Below, in pieces: positions 53,122-62,074 of a stretch of DNA of 64,000 bases. The stretch lies in the NCBI RefSeq assembly GCF_900104785.1, contig NZ_LT629733.1, positions 714,501 through 778,500 of the forward strand, read 5' to 3'. This DNA is from Formosa sp. Hel1_31_208 (GTDB lineage: Bacteria > Bacteroidota > Bacteroidia > Flavobacteriales > Flavobacteriaceae). The position numbers and the translations under genes were made by a program. Position 1 is the first letter of the stretch; the number at the start of each line of letters is the position of its first letter. Under the pieces are notes generated by a model, which was not told the DNA's origin, made no database searches, and saw only the letters and a program-made list of their open reading frames with translations.

Positions 53122-54024
53122 TTAAAAGAAAATCTCTTGTGCTAATCGGAAGGTGTTAGCATGAGCTTCAACAATAGTTTTAATGTCTGGAGAGTACCCA
53201 CCTCCCATACTGCACATCACTGGTATTCCATAAGATTTGCAGGTGTCGAGTACAAACTTATCCCGGGATTTACAGCCTTCTAAAGTCATGCCGAGTTTCC
53301 CTAGTTTGTCTGTTTCAATTACGTCAACACCGCATAGGTAGTAGATAAAATCGGGTTGTTCTTGTTCAATCAATTTGGGTAGTGCATTTTGTAGAAGATT
53401 TAGGTAAGTCTCGTCATTAGTGTTATTCTCTAAGGCGATATCTAGATCACTTATTTCCTTTTTAAATGGATAGTTCCCTTTCCCATGCATTGAAAAGGTG
53501 AAGACTGTTGGGTCATTTTGAAATATTTCAGCAGTGCCATTTCCTTGGTGTACGTCCAAATCTACAATAAGAATTTTTTCTGCTAGTTTTTGCTTCTGAA
53601 GATAGCGTGCTCCAATAGCTTGATCGTTTAAAAGACAAAAGGCTTCACCGCGATTGGTATACGCATGATGCGTCCCTCCCGCAATATTCATAGCTATACC
53701 ATTTGACAGCGCAAATTCACTGGCCTTTATCGTTCCATCGGCAATAATGACTTCACGTGTTACTAAAATATCACTTAATGGGAATCCAATTTTTCTTGCC
53801 GCTCTTCTATCTAAAGTTAGCTGCTTAAGATCTTGATAGTAAGCTTTGTCATGAACACGCAGAATATGATCTTCTTTAGGAATGTTAGGTTCAAAAAAAT
53901 GTGCTTCTGTGCACGTGCCTTCATAACGCAATTGCTCTGGAAGCAATTCATATTTTAGCATTGGAAAGCGATGCCTTTCTGGTAATGGATGTTTATAAAT
54001 AGGATGAAAAGCTATTTTGAGCAT
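53122..54024 (-). CDS. Histone deacetylase-like amidohydrolase
   Basis: A 300-aa zinc amidohydrolase of the HDAC/acetoin-utilisation superfamily. The active-site His pair is GGTHHAYTNRGEAFCLLND (about 115-133), the zinc and catalytic region is VDLDVHQGNGTAEIF (about 155-169), the second Asp ligand is GVDVIETDKLGKLGMTLEG (about 228-246) and GGGYSPD lies near the end. In bacteria such enzymes remove acetyl groups from polyamines, proteins or small amides; the substrate is unknown. It is one base from metG in the same direction, so it is probably cotranscribed downstream of it. Confidence 0.9.
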   Translation of the reverse strand: MLKIAFHPIYKHPLPERHRFPMLKYELLPEQLRYEGTCTEAHFFEPNIPKEDHILRVHDKAYYQDLKQLTLDRRAARKIGFPLSDILVTREVIIADGTIKASEFALSNGIAMNIAGGTHHAYTNRGEAFCLLNDQAIGARYLQKQKLAEKILIVDLDVHQGNGTAEIFQNDPTVFTFSMHGKGNYPFKKEISDLDIALENNTNDETYLNLLQNALPKLIEQEQPDFIYYLCGVDVIETDKLGKLGMTLEGCKSRDKFVLDTCKSYGIPVMCSMGGGYSPDIKTIVEAHANTFRLAQEIFF

Positions 54025-54025
54025 A

Positions 54026-56071
54026 TTAACTTATCTGCAACCCACTATTAACCGTTGTATCCGGATTAACAAACACCAATTTGCCTTCAGGAGTTTCAGT
54101 CATTAAGATCATGCCCTCGCTTTCAACACCTCGTAATGCTCTAGGTGCTAAATTTACTAAAACAGTCACTTGTTTGCCAATTACTTCTTCGGGAGTAAAA
54201 CTTTCCGCAATACCAGAAACAATGGTTCTGGTATCAATACCGGTATCTACTTTTAGCATGAGAAGTTTTTTTGTTTTGGGCATTTTTTCAGCTTCCAGAA
54301 TCGTACCTACTCTCATGTCTAGTTTCGTAAAATCTTCGAACACAATGATGTCTTTTTGTGGTTCAATTTCTTTATTAGCAGCTTCATTCACTTTTTTACT
54401 CGCTTCTAGTTTATCGAGTTGTTCTTGAATAGTTTTGTCTTCGATTTTTGAAAACAATAATTCGCCTTTCCCAATTTGATGTTCAGATGGAATAAGAATG
54501 TCTTTAGTTGAAATATCACTCCAAGAATTATCATCAGTGTTTAGAATACTTTTTAATTTCGTTGAAGTAAATGGCAAAAATGGCTCACACAAGGTCGCTA
54601 AAGCACTTGCTATTTGAAGTGCAACAAACATTATGGTCTTGGTGCGAGTGCCATCTGTTTTAACTAATTTCCACGGTTCTTCATCAGCTAAATATTTATT
54701 TCCAAGACGGGCTAAATTCATCAACTCTTGACTCGCTTCTCTAAAACGGTAGCGTTCAAGAGAACTTTCAATAACCGATGGATACGCTTTTATAGTCGCT
54801 AAAGTTTTATTATCCACTTCTGAAAATTCTGAAGCTTCTGGCACAATACCATCATAATATTTATTGGTAAGCACAACAACGCGGTTTATAAAATTTCCGA
54901 AGATAGCCACTAACTCATTGTTATTTCTTGCTTGAAAATCTTTCCAGGTAAAATCATTATCCTTGCTCTCTGGCGCATTAGCCGTTAAAGCATAGCGCAA
55001 CACATCTTGCTGATTAGGGAAATCTTCTAAGTAGTCGGGTAGCCAAACAGCCCAATTTTTAGAGGTAGATAGTTTCTTGCCTTCCAAATTTAAAAATTCA
55101 TTTGCCGGAACATTATCTGGTAAAATATATGAGCCTTCAGCTTTTAACATTGCTGGAAACATGATACAGTGAAATACAATATTGTCTTTGCCTATAAAGT
55201 GCACTAATTTAGTGTCTTTATCTTTCCAATAGGGTTCCCAGTCTTTACCTTCGCGTTTTGCCCATTCTTTGGTTGAAGAAATATACCCAATAGGTGCATC
55301 AAACCACACGTAAAGCACTTTCCCTTCGCCTCCTGGAACAGGAACTGGAATTCCCCAATCCAAATCACGTGTTACAGCTCTTGGCCTTAACCCATCATCA
55401 ATCCAAGATTTTACTTGTCCGTAAACATTAGGCTTCCAATCTTTTTTGTGGCCTTTTAAGATCCATTCTTTTAAAAAGTCCTCATGTTTATTTAAGGGTA
55501 GAAACCAGTGTTTGGTTTCTTTTAAGGTTGGCACATTTCCAGTAATTGCCGATTTTGGATTTATGAGATCGGTTGCATTCAAGCTGGAGCCACAATTTTC
55601 ACATTGATCGCCATAAGCTTCTTCGTTTCCACATTTCGGACAAGTACCAGTGACAAAGCGATCGGCTAAAAATTGATTTGCTTCTGCGTCATACAATTGC
55701 TCTGTGACTTCCTCAACAAATTCGTGCTTATCATAAAGGGTTTTAAAAAACTCTGAAGCGGTATCATGATGAATTTTTGCTGAAGTACGAGAATAATTAT
55801 CGAATGTAATTCCGAAGTCTACAAATGATTTTTTAATAATCGCATGATATTTGTCTACGATATCTTGAGGTGAGACACCTTCTTTTTTTGCTTTAATTGT
55901 GATTGGCACACCATGTTCATCGCTTCCACAAATAAAAGCCACATCATTTCCGGTTAATCGTTTGTAGCGGGCATATATATCTGCGGGGACATAAACACCA
56001 GCGAGATGTCCGATATGTATGGGACCGTTAGTGTATGGTAATGCTGCCGTAATGGTATATCGTTTAGACAT
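54026..56071 (-). CDS. metG: Methionyl-tRNA synthetase
   Basis: A 681-aa class I synthetase that charges tRNA-Met. HIGH motif: [10 protein letters not shown] (about 15-24); the zinc-binding knuckle [18 protein letters not shown] (about 144-161); KMSKS-equivalent KLSTSKNW (about 335-342). The C-terminal ~110 residues (from [19 protein letters not shown], with MLKVDTG and [10 protein letters not shown]) are the tRNA-binding OB-fold domain that many bacterial MetRS use for dimerisation. Complete and of the expected length. Confidence 0.96.
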   Translation of the reverse strand: MSKRYTITAALPYTNGPIHIGHLAGVYVPADIYARYKRLTGNDVAFICGSDEHGVPITIKAKKEGVSPQDIVDKYHAIIKKSFVDFGITFDNYSRTSAKIHHDTASEFFKTLYDKHEFVEEVTEQLYDAEANQFLADRFVTGTCPKCGNEEAYGDQCENCGSSLNATDLINPKSAITGNVPTLKETKHWFLPLNKHEDFLKEWILKGHKKDWKPNVYGQVKSWIDDGLRPRAVTRDLDWGIPVPVPGGEGKVLYVWFDAPIGYISSTKEWAKREGKDWEPYWKDKDTKLVHFIGKDNIVFHCIMFPAMLKAEGSYILPDNVPANEFLNLEGKKLSTSKNWAVWLPDYLEDFPNQQDVLRYALTANAPESKDNDFTWKDFQARNNNELVAIFGNFINRVVVLTNKYYDGIVPEASEFSEVDNKTLATIKAYPSVIESSLERYRFREASQELMNLARLGNKYLADEEPWKLVKTDGTRTKTIMFVALQIASALATLCEPFLPFTSTKLKSILNTDDNSWSDISTKDILIPSEHQIGKGELLFSKIEDKTIQEQLDKLEASKKVNEAANKEIEPQKDIIVFEDFTKLDMRVGTILEAEKMPKTKKLLMLKVDTGIDTRTIVSGIAESFTPEEVIGKQVTVLVNLAPRALRGVESEGMILMTETPEGKLVFVNPDTTVNSGLQIS

Positions 56072-56094
56072 CTTGAATTCGTTTTAACAAGCCA

Positions 56095-56102
56095 CAAAAG
56101 TA
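56095..56102 (-). promoter_or_regulatory. Promoter -7 element for metG
   Basis: The - strand reads TACTTTTG, an exact TAnnTTTG match, 23 bases before the metG ATG. No -33 TTG at the usual distance. The remaining 56103-56283 holds no other recognisable feature. Confidence 0.5.
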
Positions 56103-56283
56103 CGCAATTTGCAAGGGATTTAGAAACGAGCATTTATAAATTTTAAGCTTCATTTTTATTAGGAAATGTTTAATATTTTTAGTGACAGAACCCAGTGGTT
56201 GTTGACGTTCTTAATTTTATAATTAATTTATGCGTTGATAATTATTAAATTTAAACATGTGAAAAAAAATGTACATTTACATT

Positions 56284-57291
56284 ATGTCTAAAATCCGTAT
56301 TTTTTTTCTCTTAAGCATCCTGTTTTTTTCCTTCGGAAAGTTACAAGCTCAAAATAAATCTGTTCAACAAAACCAAACTGCTTTGATACAACCACAATAC
56401 TTAAAGGCTGGAGATACAGTTGCAATTGTCGCTCCTTCAGGAATTTTAAAAAACAGAAATGAAGAAATTGGACGAGCTCTTGCTTTATTGGATAGTTTGG
56501 GATTAAATGCCGTTGTTGGAAAACATGTGTTTAAGCAAGAAGATCATTTTGCAGGAACCGATGATGAACGTTGTGAAGATTTTCAAAAGGCTTTAGATGA
56601 TCCAACTATAAGCGCAATTTGGTGCGCTAGAGGGGGTTATGGCACGGTTAGAATTCTAGATAAATTAGATTACACTAAGTTTAAAGAACACCCAAAATGG
56701 ATTATTGGATATAGTGATATTACGGCATTACACAATCAAGTTCACAATGAAGGGTATCAATCAATTCATGCGCTGATGTGTGTGAGTTTAACAGAAGATT
56801 TAAATGATATTAAAGAGACTATAGATACATTTAGGTCTACAATTTTTGGCAATCCCGTGAGCTATACTTTAAAGGGCTCATCATACAACAAAGAAGGCGA
56901 AGCCATAGGGCCTTTAGTTGGAGGAAATCTTACGATGCTTCACACCATGCTTGGTTCTAAGACTAGTATTGATACTTCTGGTAAAATTTTATTTATTGAA
57001 GAGATAGGAGAATACAAGTATCATATAGATCGCATGTTACAAAGTTTAAAGCGTGCTGGTTATTTTGATAATTGTAAAGGCTTAATTGTAGGCGATATGA
57101 GTAAGCTTAGAAAGAATACCACACTTTGGGGCACTTCAGTTGAGCAACTGATTATAGATGCCTTGGCTGATTATGATTTTCCAATTGCCTTTCATATGCC
57201 AGCGGGACATGAAAAAGATAATCGTGCTATGATTTTTGGAATGACCATAAAGCTTGAAGTAAAAAAAGATAAAGCGATTTTGAATTATTAG
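56284..57291 (+). CDS. LD-carboxypeptidase (peptidase S66)
   Basis: A 335-aa protein of the S66 family that removes the terminal D-Ala from tetrapeptide muropeptides during peptidoglycan recycling. It has a signal peptide from ATG 56284 (MSKIRIFFLLSILFFSFGKL, then QAQ); an earlier ATG at 56269 is less suitable. Catalytic blocks: IWCARGGYGTVRILDKLDY, IIGYSDITALHNQ (nucleophile Ser), GGNLTMLHTMLGS, FIEEIGEYKYHIDRML (Glu) and HMPAGHEKDN (His). Ser, Glu and His of the family triad are all in place. Presence of a signal peptide is unlike cytosolic E. coli LdcA and points to the periplasm. It is 15 bases before yraN. Confidence 0.88.
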   Translation: MSKIRIFFLLSILFFSFGKLQAQNKSVQQNQTALIQPQYLKAGDTVAIVAPSGILKNRNEEIGRALALLDSLGLNAVVGKHVFKQEDHFAGTDDERCEDFQKALDDPTISAIWCARGGYGTVRILDKLDYTKFKEHPKWIIGYSDITALHNQVHNEGYQSIHALMCVSLTEDLNDIKETIDTFRSTIFGNPVSYTLKGSSYNKEGEAIGPLVGGNLTMLHTMLGSKTSIDTSGKILFIEEIGEYKYHIDRMLQSLKRAGYFDNCKGLIVGDMSKLRKNTTLWGTSVEQLIIDALADYDFPIAFHMPAGHEKDNRAMIFGMTIKLEVKKDKAILNY

Positions 57292-57306
57292 TAGAAGCCA
57301 ATTCTT

Positions 57307-57666
57307 ATGGCAAGCCACAACGACTTAGGGAAATATGGAGAACAGTTAGCTGTTGATTTTTTGTTAAATAAAGGATATGCACTACTTGCGACTAACTATG
57401 TTTACCAAAAAGCAGAAATTGATATCATTGCATTATTTGAGGGGACTCTAGCCGTTGTTGAGGTTAAAACACGTTCATCTTTAGATTTTGGAAATCCTCA
57501 GGATTTTTTAAAACCGAAACAAATCCAGCGCATAATTAAAGCTGTAAATGAATTTGTATTATCAAATGATCTTGATGTGGAGGTCAGGTTTGATATTATT
57601 GCTATTGTAAAGAAAGGCAGTAAATATGATATCGAGCATTTAGAAAATGCCTTTTATCACTTCTAA
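57307..57666 (+). CDS. YraN family nuclease-like protein
   Basis: A 119-aa UPF0102 protein with a restriction-endonuclease-like fold: LGKYGEQLAVDFLLNKGYAL, YQKAEIDIIALFEGTLAVVE and VKTRSSLDFGNPQDFLKP. The E-x(n)-D-x(n)-ExK nuclease pattern is visible (Glu, DIIAL, VEVKTR). The family is conserved across bacteria, and the biological role is not firmly known. It follows the LD-carboxypeptidase and overlaps the convergent small membrane gene by four bases. Confidence 0.88.
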   Translation: MASHNDLGKYGEQLAVDFLLNKGYALLATNYVYQKAEIDIIALFEGTLAVVEVKTRSSLDFGNPQDFLKPKQIQRIIKAVNEFVLSNDLDVEVRFDIIAIVKKGSKYDIEHLENAFYHF

Positions 57667-58001
57667 AAAAAGATGTTGATGCAAGCTAAAAGTAGAACAT
57701 AATAACAGGCATTAATAATTTTATCTTTCTGACTAAGGGATAAATATCGTTTCAATTCATTTCTAAATACTTTAGACGATAAACTCACAGATAGAATTAT
57801 AATTGCAGAAAAGATAAACCAGTACAAAGAATCAGGATAACTTAAAAAATGGCCAGTAGCAATAAATGCAGCTATTAATAAACCTGAAACCACAAATTTT
57901 ATTTTCTCTAGTTTTTTGAGATTATTGCGTCTAGCGCACTCAAAGAATTTATAGAGTAAAATCGCAATAAGACTAATACCTATTATAAAAGTATAACTCA
58001 T
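57663..58001 (-). CDS. Hypothetical membrane protein
   Basis: A 112-aa protein with four hydrophobic segments: FIIGISLIAILLYKFF, LLIAAFIATGHFL, FIFSAIIILSVSL and VLLLACINIFF. There is a short basic loop (CARRNNLKKLEKIKF) after the first helix. No domain can be named. It converges with yraN and has 126 bases of AT-rich DNA before nadD's end. Confidence 0.6.
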   Translation of the reverse strand: MSYTFIIGISLIAILLYKFFECARRNNLKKLEKIKFVVSGLLIAAFIATGHFLSYPDSLYWFIFSAIIILSVSLSSKVFRNELKRYLSLSQKDKIINACYYVLLLACINIFF

Positions 58002-58127
58002 TTAGAGGATAAAAATTTTAGATAATAAAAATATGATTTTTTTTTAATGATTAAAACTATTTTAAGGATTAGTTTTGAACAATATGATTAAACCCATGCA
58101 ATGCGAAAAGTATAACATGTTATGAGC

Positions 58128-58706
58128 TTAATGATAAAAGTTCATTTCATCTAAATATTCCCAAACGTGTTCGGGTAACATTGGTCGCACATTTTTTCCT
58201 TCTTTTATCGCATTTCTGATAAACGTAGATGATAATTCCATAATTGGAGCATCAACTTTGTGGATATTGATGTGGTCGTCAAATTTTGATTCTAATTGTC
58301 CTTCAGAAATTCTCGGATACACATAGATATTGTGATTCGCTAAAATCAATTTAAAGTTTTTCCATTTGTGAAAACTCTTTAAATTATCTTCTCCCATAAT
58401 CAGTGAAAACTCATGTTGAGGATATTTTTCTTGCAGATAAACTAGCGTATTAATAGTATAATTGGGTTGGGGCAAACTAAATTCAATATCACTAGGCTCC
58501 AGTTTATTATAATCCTTGGTAGCACGATATACCATTTCATAGCGTTGACGATCATCTAGAAGCGAGCTTTTCTTTTTAAAGGGACTATGAGGCGTGACTA
58601 CAAACCAAAGTTTATCCAAATCACTATATTCTACCATGTGATTGGCAATCGTAAGGTGACCAATGTGAATTGGATTAAATGTTCCAAAATAGAGTCCAAT
58701 TTTCAT
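58128..58706 (-). CDS. nadD: Nicotinate-nucleotide adenylyltransferase
   Basis: A 192-aa enzyme of NAD synthesis that joins ATP and nicotinate mononucleotide. Motifs: FGTFNPIHIGHLTIAN (about 7-22, the HxGH site), PHSPFKKKSSLLDDRQRYEM, MGEDNLKSFHKWK and LSSTFIRNAIKEG (about 158-170, the SxTxxR site). Its start overlaps the stop of gmk by four bases. With gmk and yicC it forms one operon. Confidence 0.95.
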   Translation of the reverse strand: MKIGLYFGTFNPIHIGHLTIANHMVEYSDLDKLWFVVTPHSPFKKKSSLLDDRQRYEMVYRATKDYNKLEPSDIEFSLPQPNYTINTLVYLQEKYPQHEFSLIMGEDNLKSFHKWKNFKLILANHNIYVYPRISEGQLESKFDDHINIHKVDAPIMELSSTFIRNAIKEGKNVRPMLPEHVWEYLDEMNFYH

Positions 58707-59299
58707 GACTTCTCATTAATAAAGTTAGACACTAGGGCATACGCATCATCAAGTGCTCTATCTAAATCTTTATTGAGTACAATTTCATCAAACAAAGGTG
58801 CTGTTGCCAATTCGGCAGGAGCTTTGGCTACGCGCATACTAATCTTTTCAGCACTTTCTTCACCACGTTGTTTAAGTCTAATAATTAACTCATTCAAATC
58901 TGGAGGTTTTACAAATATAGCGAGCGTTTCATCAGGAAATTTCTTCTTAATACGAAGTCCGCCAGATACATCTATATCAAAAATTACGTTTTTACCTTTG
59001 GCCCAAATACGCTCAATTTCAGTTTTAAGTGTGCCATAAAAGTTATCTCTATAGACTTCTTCCCATTCTAAAAACTCGTCATTTTTTATCTTGTTTTTAA
59101 ATGTTTTTAAATCTAAGAAATAATAATCTTTCCCATCAGTTTCCTGGCCTCTTTTTTCTCGAGAAGTTGCTGAAATAGAGAACTCTAAATTGAGTTCTTT
59201 TTGATTTAATAAGTGTCTAACTATGGTTGTTTTTCCAGATCCAGAGGGTGCTGAAAATACAATTAATTTACCTGTTTTTTGAGTGCTATTATTTTTCAA
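58703..59299 (-). CDS. gmk: Guanylate kinase
   Basis: A 198-aa kinase that makes GDP from GMP. P-loop SAPSGSGKTTI (about 15-25), GMP-binding FSISATSREKRGQETDGKDY (about 36-55) and the lid IKRLKQRGEE-type segment (LIIRLKQRGEESAEKI). It sits between yicC (23-base gap) and nadD (four-base overlap), an order common in Bacteroidota. Confidence 0.95.
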   Translation of the reverse strand: MKNNSTQKTGKLIVFSAPSGSGKTTIVRHLLNQKELNLEFSISATSREKRGQETDGKDYYFLDLKTFKNKIKNDEFLEWEEVYRDNFYGTLKTEIERIWAKGKNVIFDIDVSGGLRIKKKFPDETLAIFVKPPDLNELIIRLKQRGEESAEKISMRVAKAPAELATAPLFDEIVLNKDLDRALDDAYALVSNFINEKS

Positions 59300-59322
59300 A
59301 AATGTGATTTATAACGTTGTTT

Positions 59323-60180
59323 TTAAAGAACATTCAATAATTGTTCCTTAATTTTTTCAAGTTCATCTTTCATTTGTACGACTAATTTCTGCATAGGTGC
59401 ATAATTAGATTTGGATCCAATAGTATTAATTTCACGACCCATTTCCTGAGCAATAAACCCAAGCTTTTTTCCATTTGAATCATCAGATTTTAAAGCCTTT
59501 TGAAAGTAATCTAAATGGTTTTTTAGGCGAACTTTTTCTTCTGTGATATCAAATTTTTCAATATAATAAACGAGTTCTTGCTCAAATCGGTTTTCATCTA
59601 CTTTCTCTTTGATTTCTGAGATCCCTTTGTTTAAGCGTTCTCTAACACCTTCAATCCGTTCCGGATCCATGGCAATAACCTCTTCTAAGAGGGTAGAAAT
59701 ATTTTGTACTCGCGTGAGAAATTCTGTTTCAAGACTTTTTCCTTCATCGCGTCGGTATTCGTGTATTTTTTCTAAACTCTTATCTATTTCAGTTGCAATT
59801 AGTTTCCATTCATCTTCATCAATGTCATCCCGTTCAGTAGTTATTGCATCGGGAAGTCTAATAGCCATCTTTAACAGCTCTGTATCATCACCATCAACAA
59901 CATCTTTTAATTGCTTCATGTACTGTTTTACAACCGTCTTATTAATCTGTGAAGAGGTTGCTTCTCCAGTAATTTCCATATATAAAGAAAAATCAACCTT
60001 ACCTCTCACTAATTTGGAAGCAATAAGCTTTCTTATTGCTAATTCCTTTTCACGATACATTGACGGCATACGTGTATTTAAATCGAGATTTTTACTGTTA
60101 AGTGATTTTACTTCGATTGATATTTTCTTGGTTGGGAGTTGTATTACAGATTTCCCATAACCTGTCATTGATTGGATCAT
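59323..60180 (-). CDS. YicC family endoribonuclease-like protein
   Basis: A 285-aa protein that starts MIQSMTGYGKS, the hallmark of YicC; an ATG six bases upstream at 60186 is also in frame. Other conserved parts are SLNSKNLDLNTRMPSMYREK, RDEGKSLETEFLTRV and the C-terminal EMGREINTIGSKSNY. E. coli YicC is an endoribonuclease linked to RNA turnover. It is the first gene of the yicC-gmk-nadD operon. Confidence 0.93.
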   Translation of the reverse strand: MIQSMTGYGKSVIQLPTKKISIEVKSLNSKNLDLNTRMPSMYREKELAIRKLIASKLVRGKVDFSLYMEITGEATSSQINKTVVKQYMKQLKDVVDGDDTELLKMAIRLPDAITTERDDIDEDEWKLIATEIDKSLEKIHEYRRDEGKSLETEFLTRVQNISTLLEEVIAMDPERIEGVRERLNKGISEIKEKVDENRFEQELVYYIEKFDITEEKVRLKNHLDYFQKALKSDDSNGKKLGFIAQEMGREINTIGSKSNYAPMQKLVVQMKDELEKIKEQLLNVL

Positions 60181-60201
60181 GTACAAATTTTAAAAGTTGA
60201 A

Positions 60202-60209
60202 CAAAGGTA
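60202..60209 (-). promoter_or_regulatory. Promoter -7 element for the yicC-gmk-nadD operon
   Basis: The - strand reads TACCTTTG, an exact match to TAnnTTTG, 21 bases before the yicC start. It is divergent from the thioesterase -7 element at 60258. Confidence 0.5.
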
Positions 60210-60257
60210 ACGAAAATCATAAAGTTATGAATGATCCTAAAACATTATAAAAAACGA

Positions 60258-60265
60258 TAACTTTG
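60258..60265 (+). promoter_or_regulatory. Promoter -7 element for the thioesterase gene
   Basis: TAACTTTG matches TAnnTTTG and lies 20 bases before the ATG at 60286. The -33 element is not obvious. Confidence 0.5.
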
Positions 60266-60285
60266 CAGATCTTAAAACTGTCCTG

Positions 60286-60762
60286 ATGTATAAAAAAGAT
60301 TTTGAAATTAGATGGAGTGATGTTGATGCTAATAGCCATTTAGCCAATTCAGCATATGTTAACTTTATGAGTCATACGCGTGTTGGGTTTTTAAATACAC
60401 ACGGATTTTCTATGAAAGAGCTCATTAATCATGGTATAGGTCCTGTAGTCTTTTCTGAGCAGATCTATTATTTTAAAGAATCTTTTCTTGGCCAAACCTT
60501 GACAGTAACACTTGCCGTTTCGGGATTAAGTGAAGATGGGATGTTTTTTAAGTTTGAACATAATTTTTATAATCAAAAAGGACAACATGTTGCGACTTGT
60601 GATATACTTGGAGCGTGGATTAATTTAAAAACGAGACAACTTATTAGTCTACCCGAAAACCTTTTGAGTTTAATAGCACAGTTTCCGAGATCAGAAAATT
60701 TCAAAACATTAACGAAAGAGGATACCAGAAAATCTGGTAAAAAGCCTATAAATCTAAGTTGA
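60286..60762 (+). CDS. Acyl-CoA thioesterase, hotdog fold
   Basis: A 158-aa 4HBT-type thioesterase. The hotdog core and catalytic Asp are in IRWSDVDANSHLANSAYVNF (about 8-27), with MSHTRVGFLNTHGF following. It hydrolyses acyl-CoA or aryl-CoA thioesters; the physiological substrate is not known. It overlaps the convergent EamA gene by nine bases at its 3' end. Confidence 0.85.
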   Translation: MYKKDFEIRWSDVDANSHLANSAYVNFMSHTRVGFLNTHGFSMKELINHGIGPVVFSEQIYYFKESFLGQTLTVTLAVSGLSEDGMFFKFEHNFYNQKGQHVATCDILGAWINLKTRQLISLPENLLSLIAQFPRSENFKTLTKEDTRKSGKKPINLS

Positions 60763-61647
60763 TAGTTTTGGCTTTTTGGTAACTAAATACACCCCTGAAA
60801 AAATCAGTAGCATAGCAACTATCTTAACTGGACTAACCACATCAACTCCCATAACAATAGCAAAAACCCCAGCAATTACAGGCTGTAAATAAATAAATAC
60901 GCCTACTGTTGATGCTTTAAGTGATCTTAAGGCCAATGGGTTTAAGATGTAAGTTCCAAATGTTGCACCGATGACTACAAATAGCACCGAGAACCAGATG
61001 TAAGGTGTGAAAGTATCCCATTGAATTTCTGTAGTCTCATGATATCCAAAAGGTAAGACAAGAAGTAGCCCAAATAAAAATAGCCATTTAATAAAAGTGA
61101 ATGGATGGTATTTTGCGGTTAATTTTTTAATGATAATGATGTAGATACTATAAGAAATAGCATTAATGAATATTAAAGTATTTCCAAGTGGCACATTGTC
61201 TCCAATACGTGTTGACTTTCCAAGTATTGTCAATAAAATTCCACCACAAAACCCTAAAACAACCCCAAGAATCTTTAATCTAGTGATTTTTTCTGACAAG
61301 AAAAATGAAGATAAAATGAGAATAATAATTGGTGTGATTGTTACGATTACAGAGGCGTGGATGGGAGAAGTTAATTCTAAGCCTTTTAGAAATAGTAGCA
61401 TATTAATTGCTACACCGAATACTGCTCCTAAGAAAAAGGTGAAATAATCTTTAAGTTCAATTTTTTCTTGTTTAAAAAACAATCCAAAAATCCAAAATAA
61501 TAGTGTTGCTCCTCCAACCCTTAATAGCACCAAGGAAAATGGTTTCACAAAACTTTCATTAATAACGATTTTGGCGAAGGTATAGTTTAAGCCATAGAGT
61601 AACTGCACTAAAAAGAGGGCAATAATGGCAAATTTCTGTTTATTCAT
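60754..61647 (-). CDS. EamA family DMT transporter
   Basis: A 297-aa drug/metabolite transporter with ten membrane helices in two EamA repeats: IALFLVQLLYGLNYTFAKIV at the start, and YSIYIIIIKKLTAKYHPFTF at the start of the second. PVIAGVFAIVMGVDVVSPVK marks the ninth and tenth helices. These proteins export amino acids or other small metabolites; the substrate is not deducible. It overlaps the ArsC-like gene by eight bases. Confidence 0.9.
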   Translation of the reverse strand: MNKQKFAIIALFLVQLLYGLNYTFAKIVINESFVKPFSLVLLRVGGATLLFWIFGLFFKQEKIELKDYFTFFLGAVFGVAINMLLFLKGLELTSPIHASVIVTITPIIILILSSFFLSEKITRLKILGVVLGFCGGILLTILGKSTRIGDNVPLGNTLIFINAISYSIYIIIIKKLTAKYHPFTFIKWLFLFGLLLVLPFGYHETTEIQWDTFTPYIWFSVLFVVIGATFGTYILNPLALRSLKASTVGVFIYLQPVIAGVFAIVMGVDVVSPVKIVAMLLIFSGVYLVTKKPKLST

Positions 61648-61999
61648 GTAAATGGATAAAAGCTTTTGCAGCTTCTACAGTTTTAGAACTATTTCCAATA
61701 AAAATATGATTGTTATATACTAGAACAGGTCGTTTTAAGAAGGTATAATGCTTGAGAATATAGGCCTTAAAGTCGGCTTCCGAAAGTTGTTTGTCCTTTA
61801 AACCTTCACTTTTGTATAGCTGCGCACGTTTGCTGAATAATGCTTCGTATGATCCTGAGAGTGATTTTAATTCATCTAACTGTATTTCATTTATTGGATT
61901 AGATTTTATTTCCTGAAGGACCACTGAACTGGGTAAATTGAGCTCATTAATAATCCTTGTGCACGTATTACACGTTTTAAGATAGAAAATTCTATTCAT
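61640..61999 (-). CDS. ArsC/Spx-like thioredoxin-fold protein
   Basis: A 119-aa protein starting MNRIFYLKTCNTCTRI (ATG 61999; another ATG is seven codons upstream). Its CNTC pair (Cys10 and Cys13) matches the CxxC of Spx/ArsC-related proteins, and the later FLKRPVLVYNNHIFIGNSSK is the usual C-terminal block. The CxxC form is more like Spx than like ArsC of plasmid R773 type, so redox regulation is as likely as arsenate reduction. It is upstream of and coupled to the EamA gene. Confidence 0.8.
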   Translation of the reverse strand: MNRIFYLKTCNTCTRIINELNLPSSVVLQEIKSNPINEIQLDELKSLSGSYEALFSKRAQLYKSEGLKDKQLSEADFKAYILKHYTFLKRPVLVYNNHIFIGNSSKTVEAAKAFIHLHE

Positions 62000-62074
62000 T
62001 TGGTGTGGGTTGATTTGCAAAGTAAATAGAAATTAAGGTAAATTTGGCTACTTTTAGATAAATTTTAGGAGCTT

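Noticed and set aside
59609..60160. Open frame of 183 codons on the + strand opposite yicC
   Set aside because: It is fully antisense to a well-conserved gene, is Ser-rich with no family features, and is the usual shadow frame of an AT-rich gene.
61640..61999. Naming the thioredoxin-fold protein as a firm arsenate reductase arsC
   Set aside because: It has a CxxC motif as in Spx-like proteins, and there are no other ars genes nearby.
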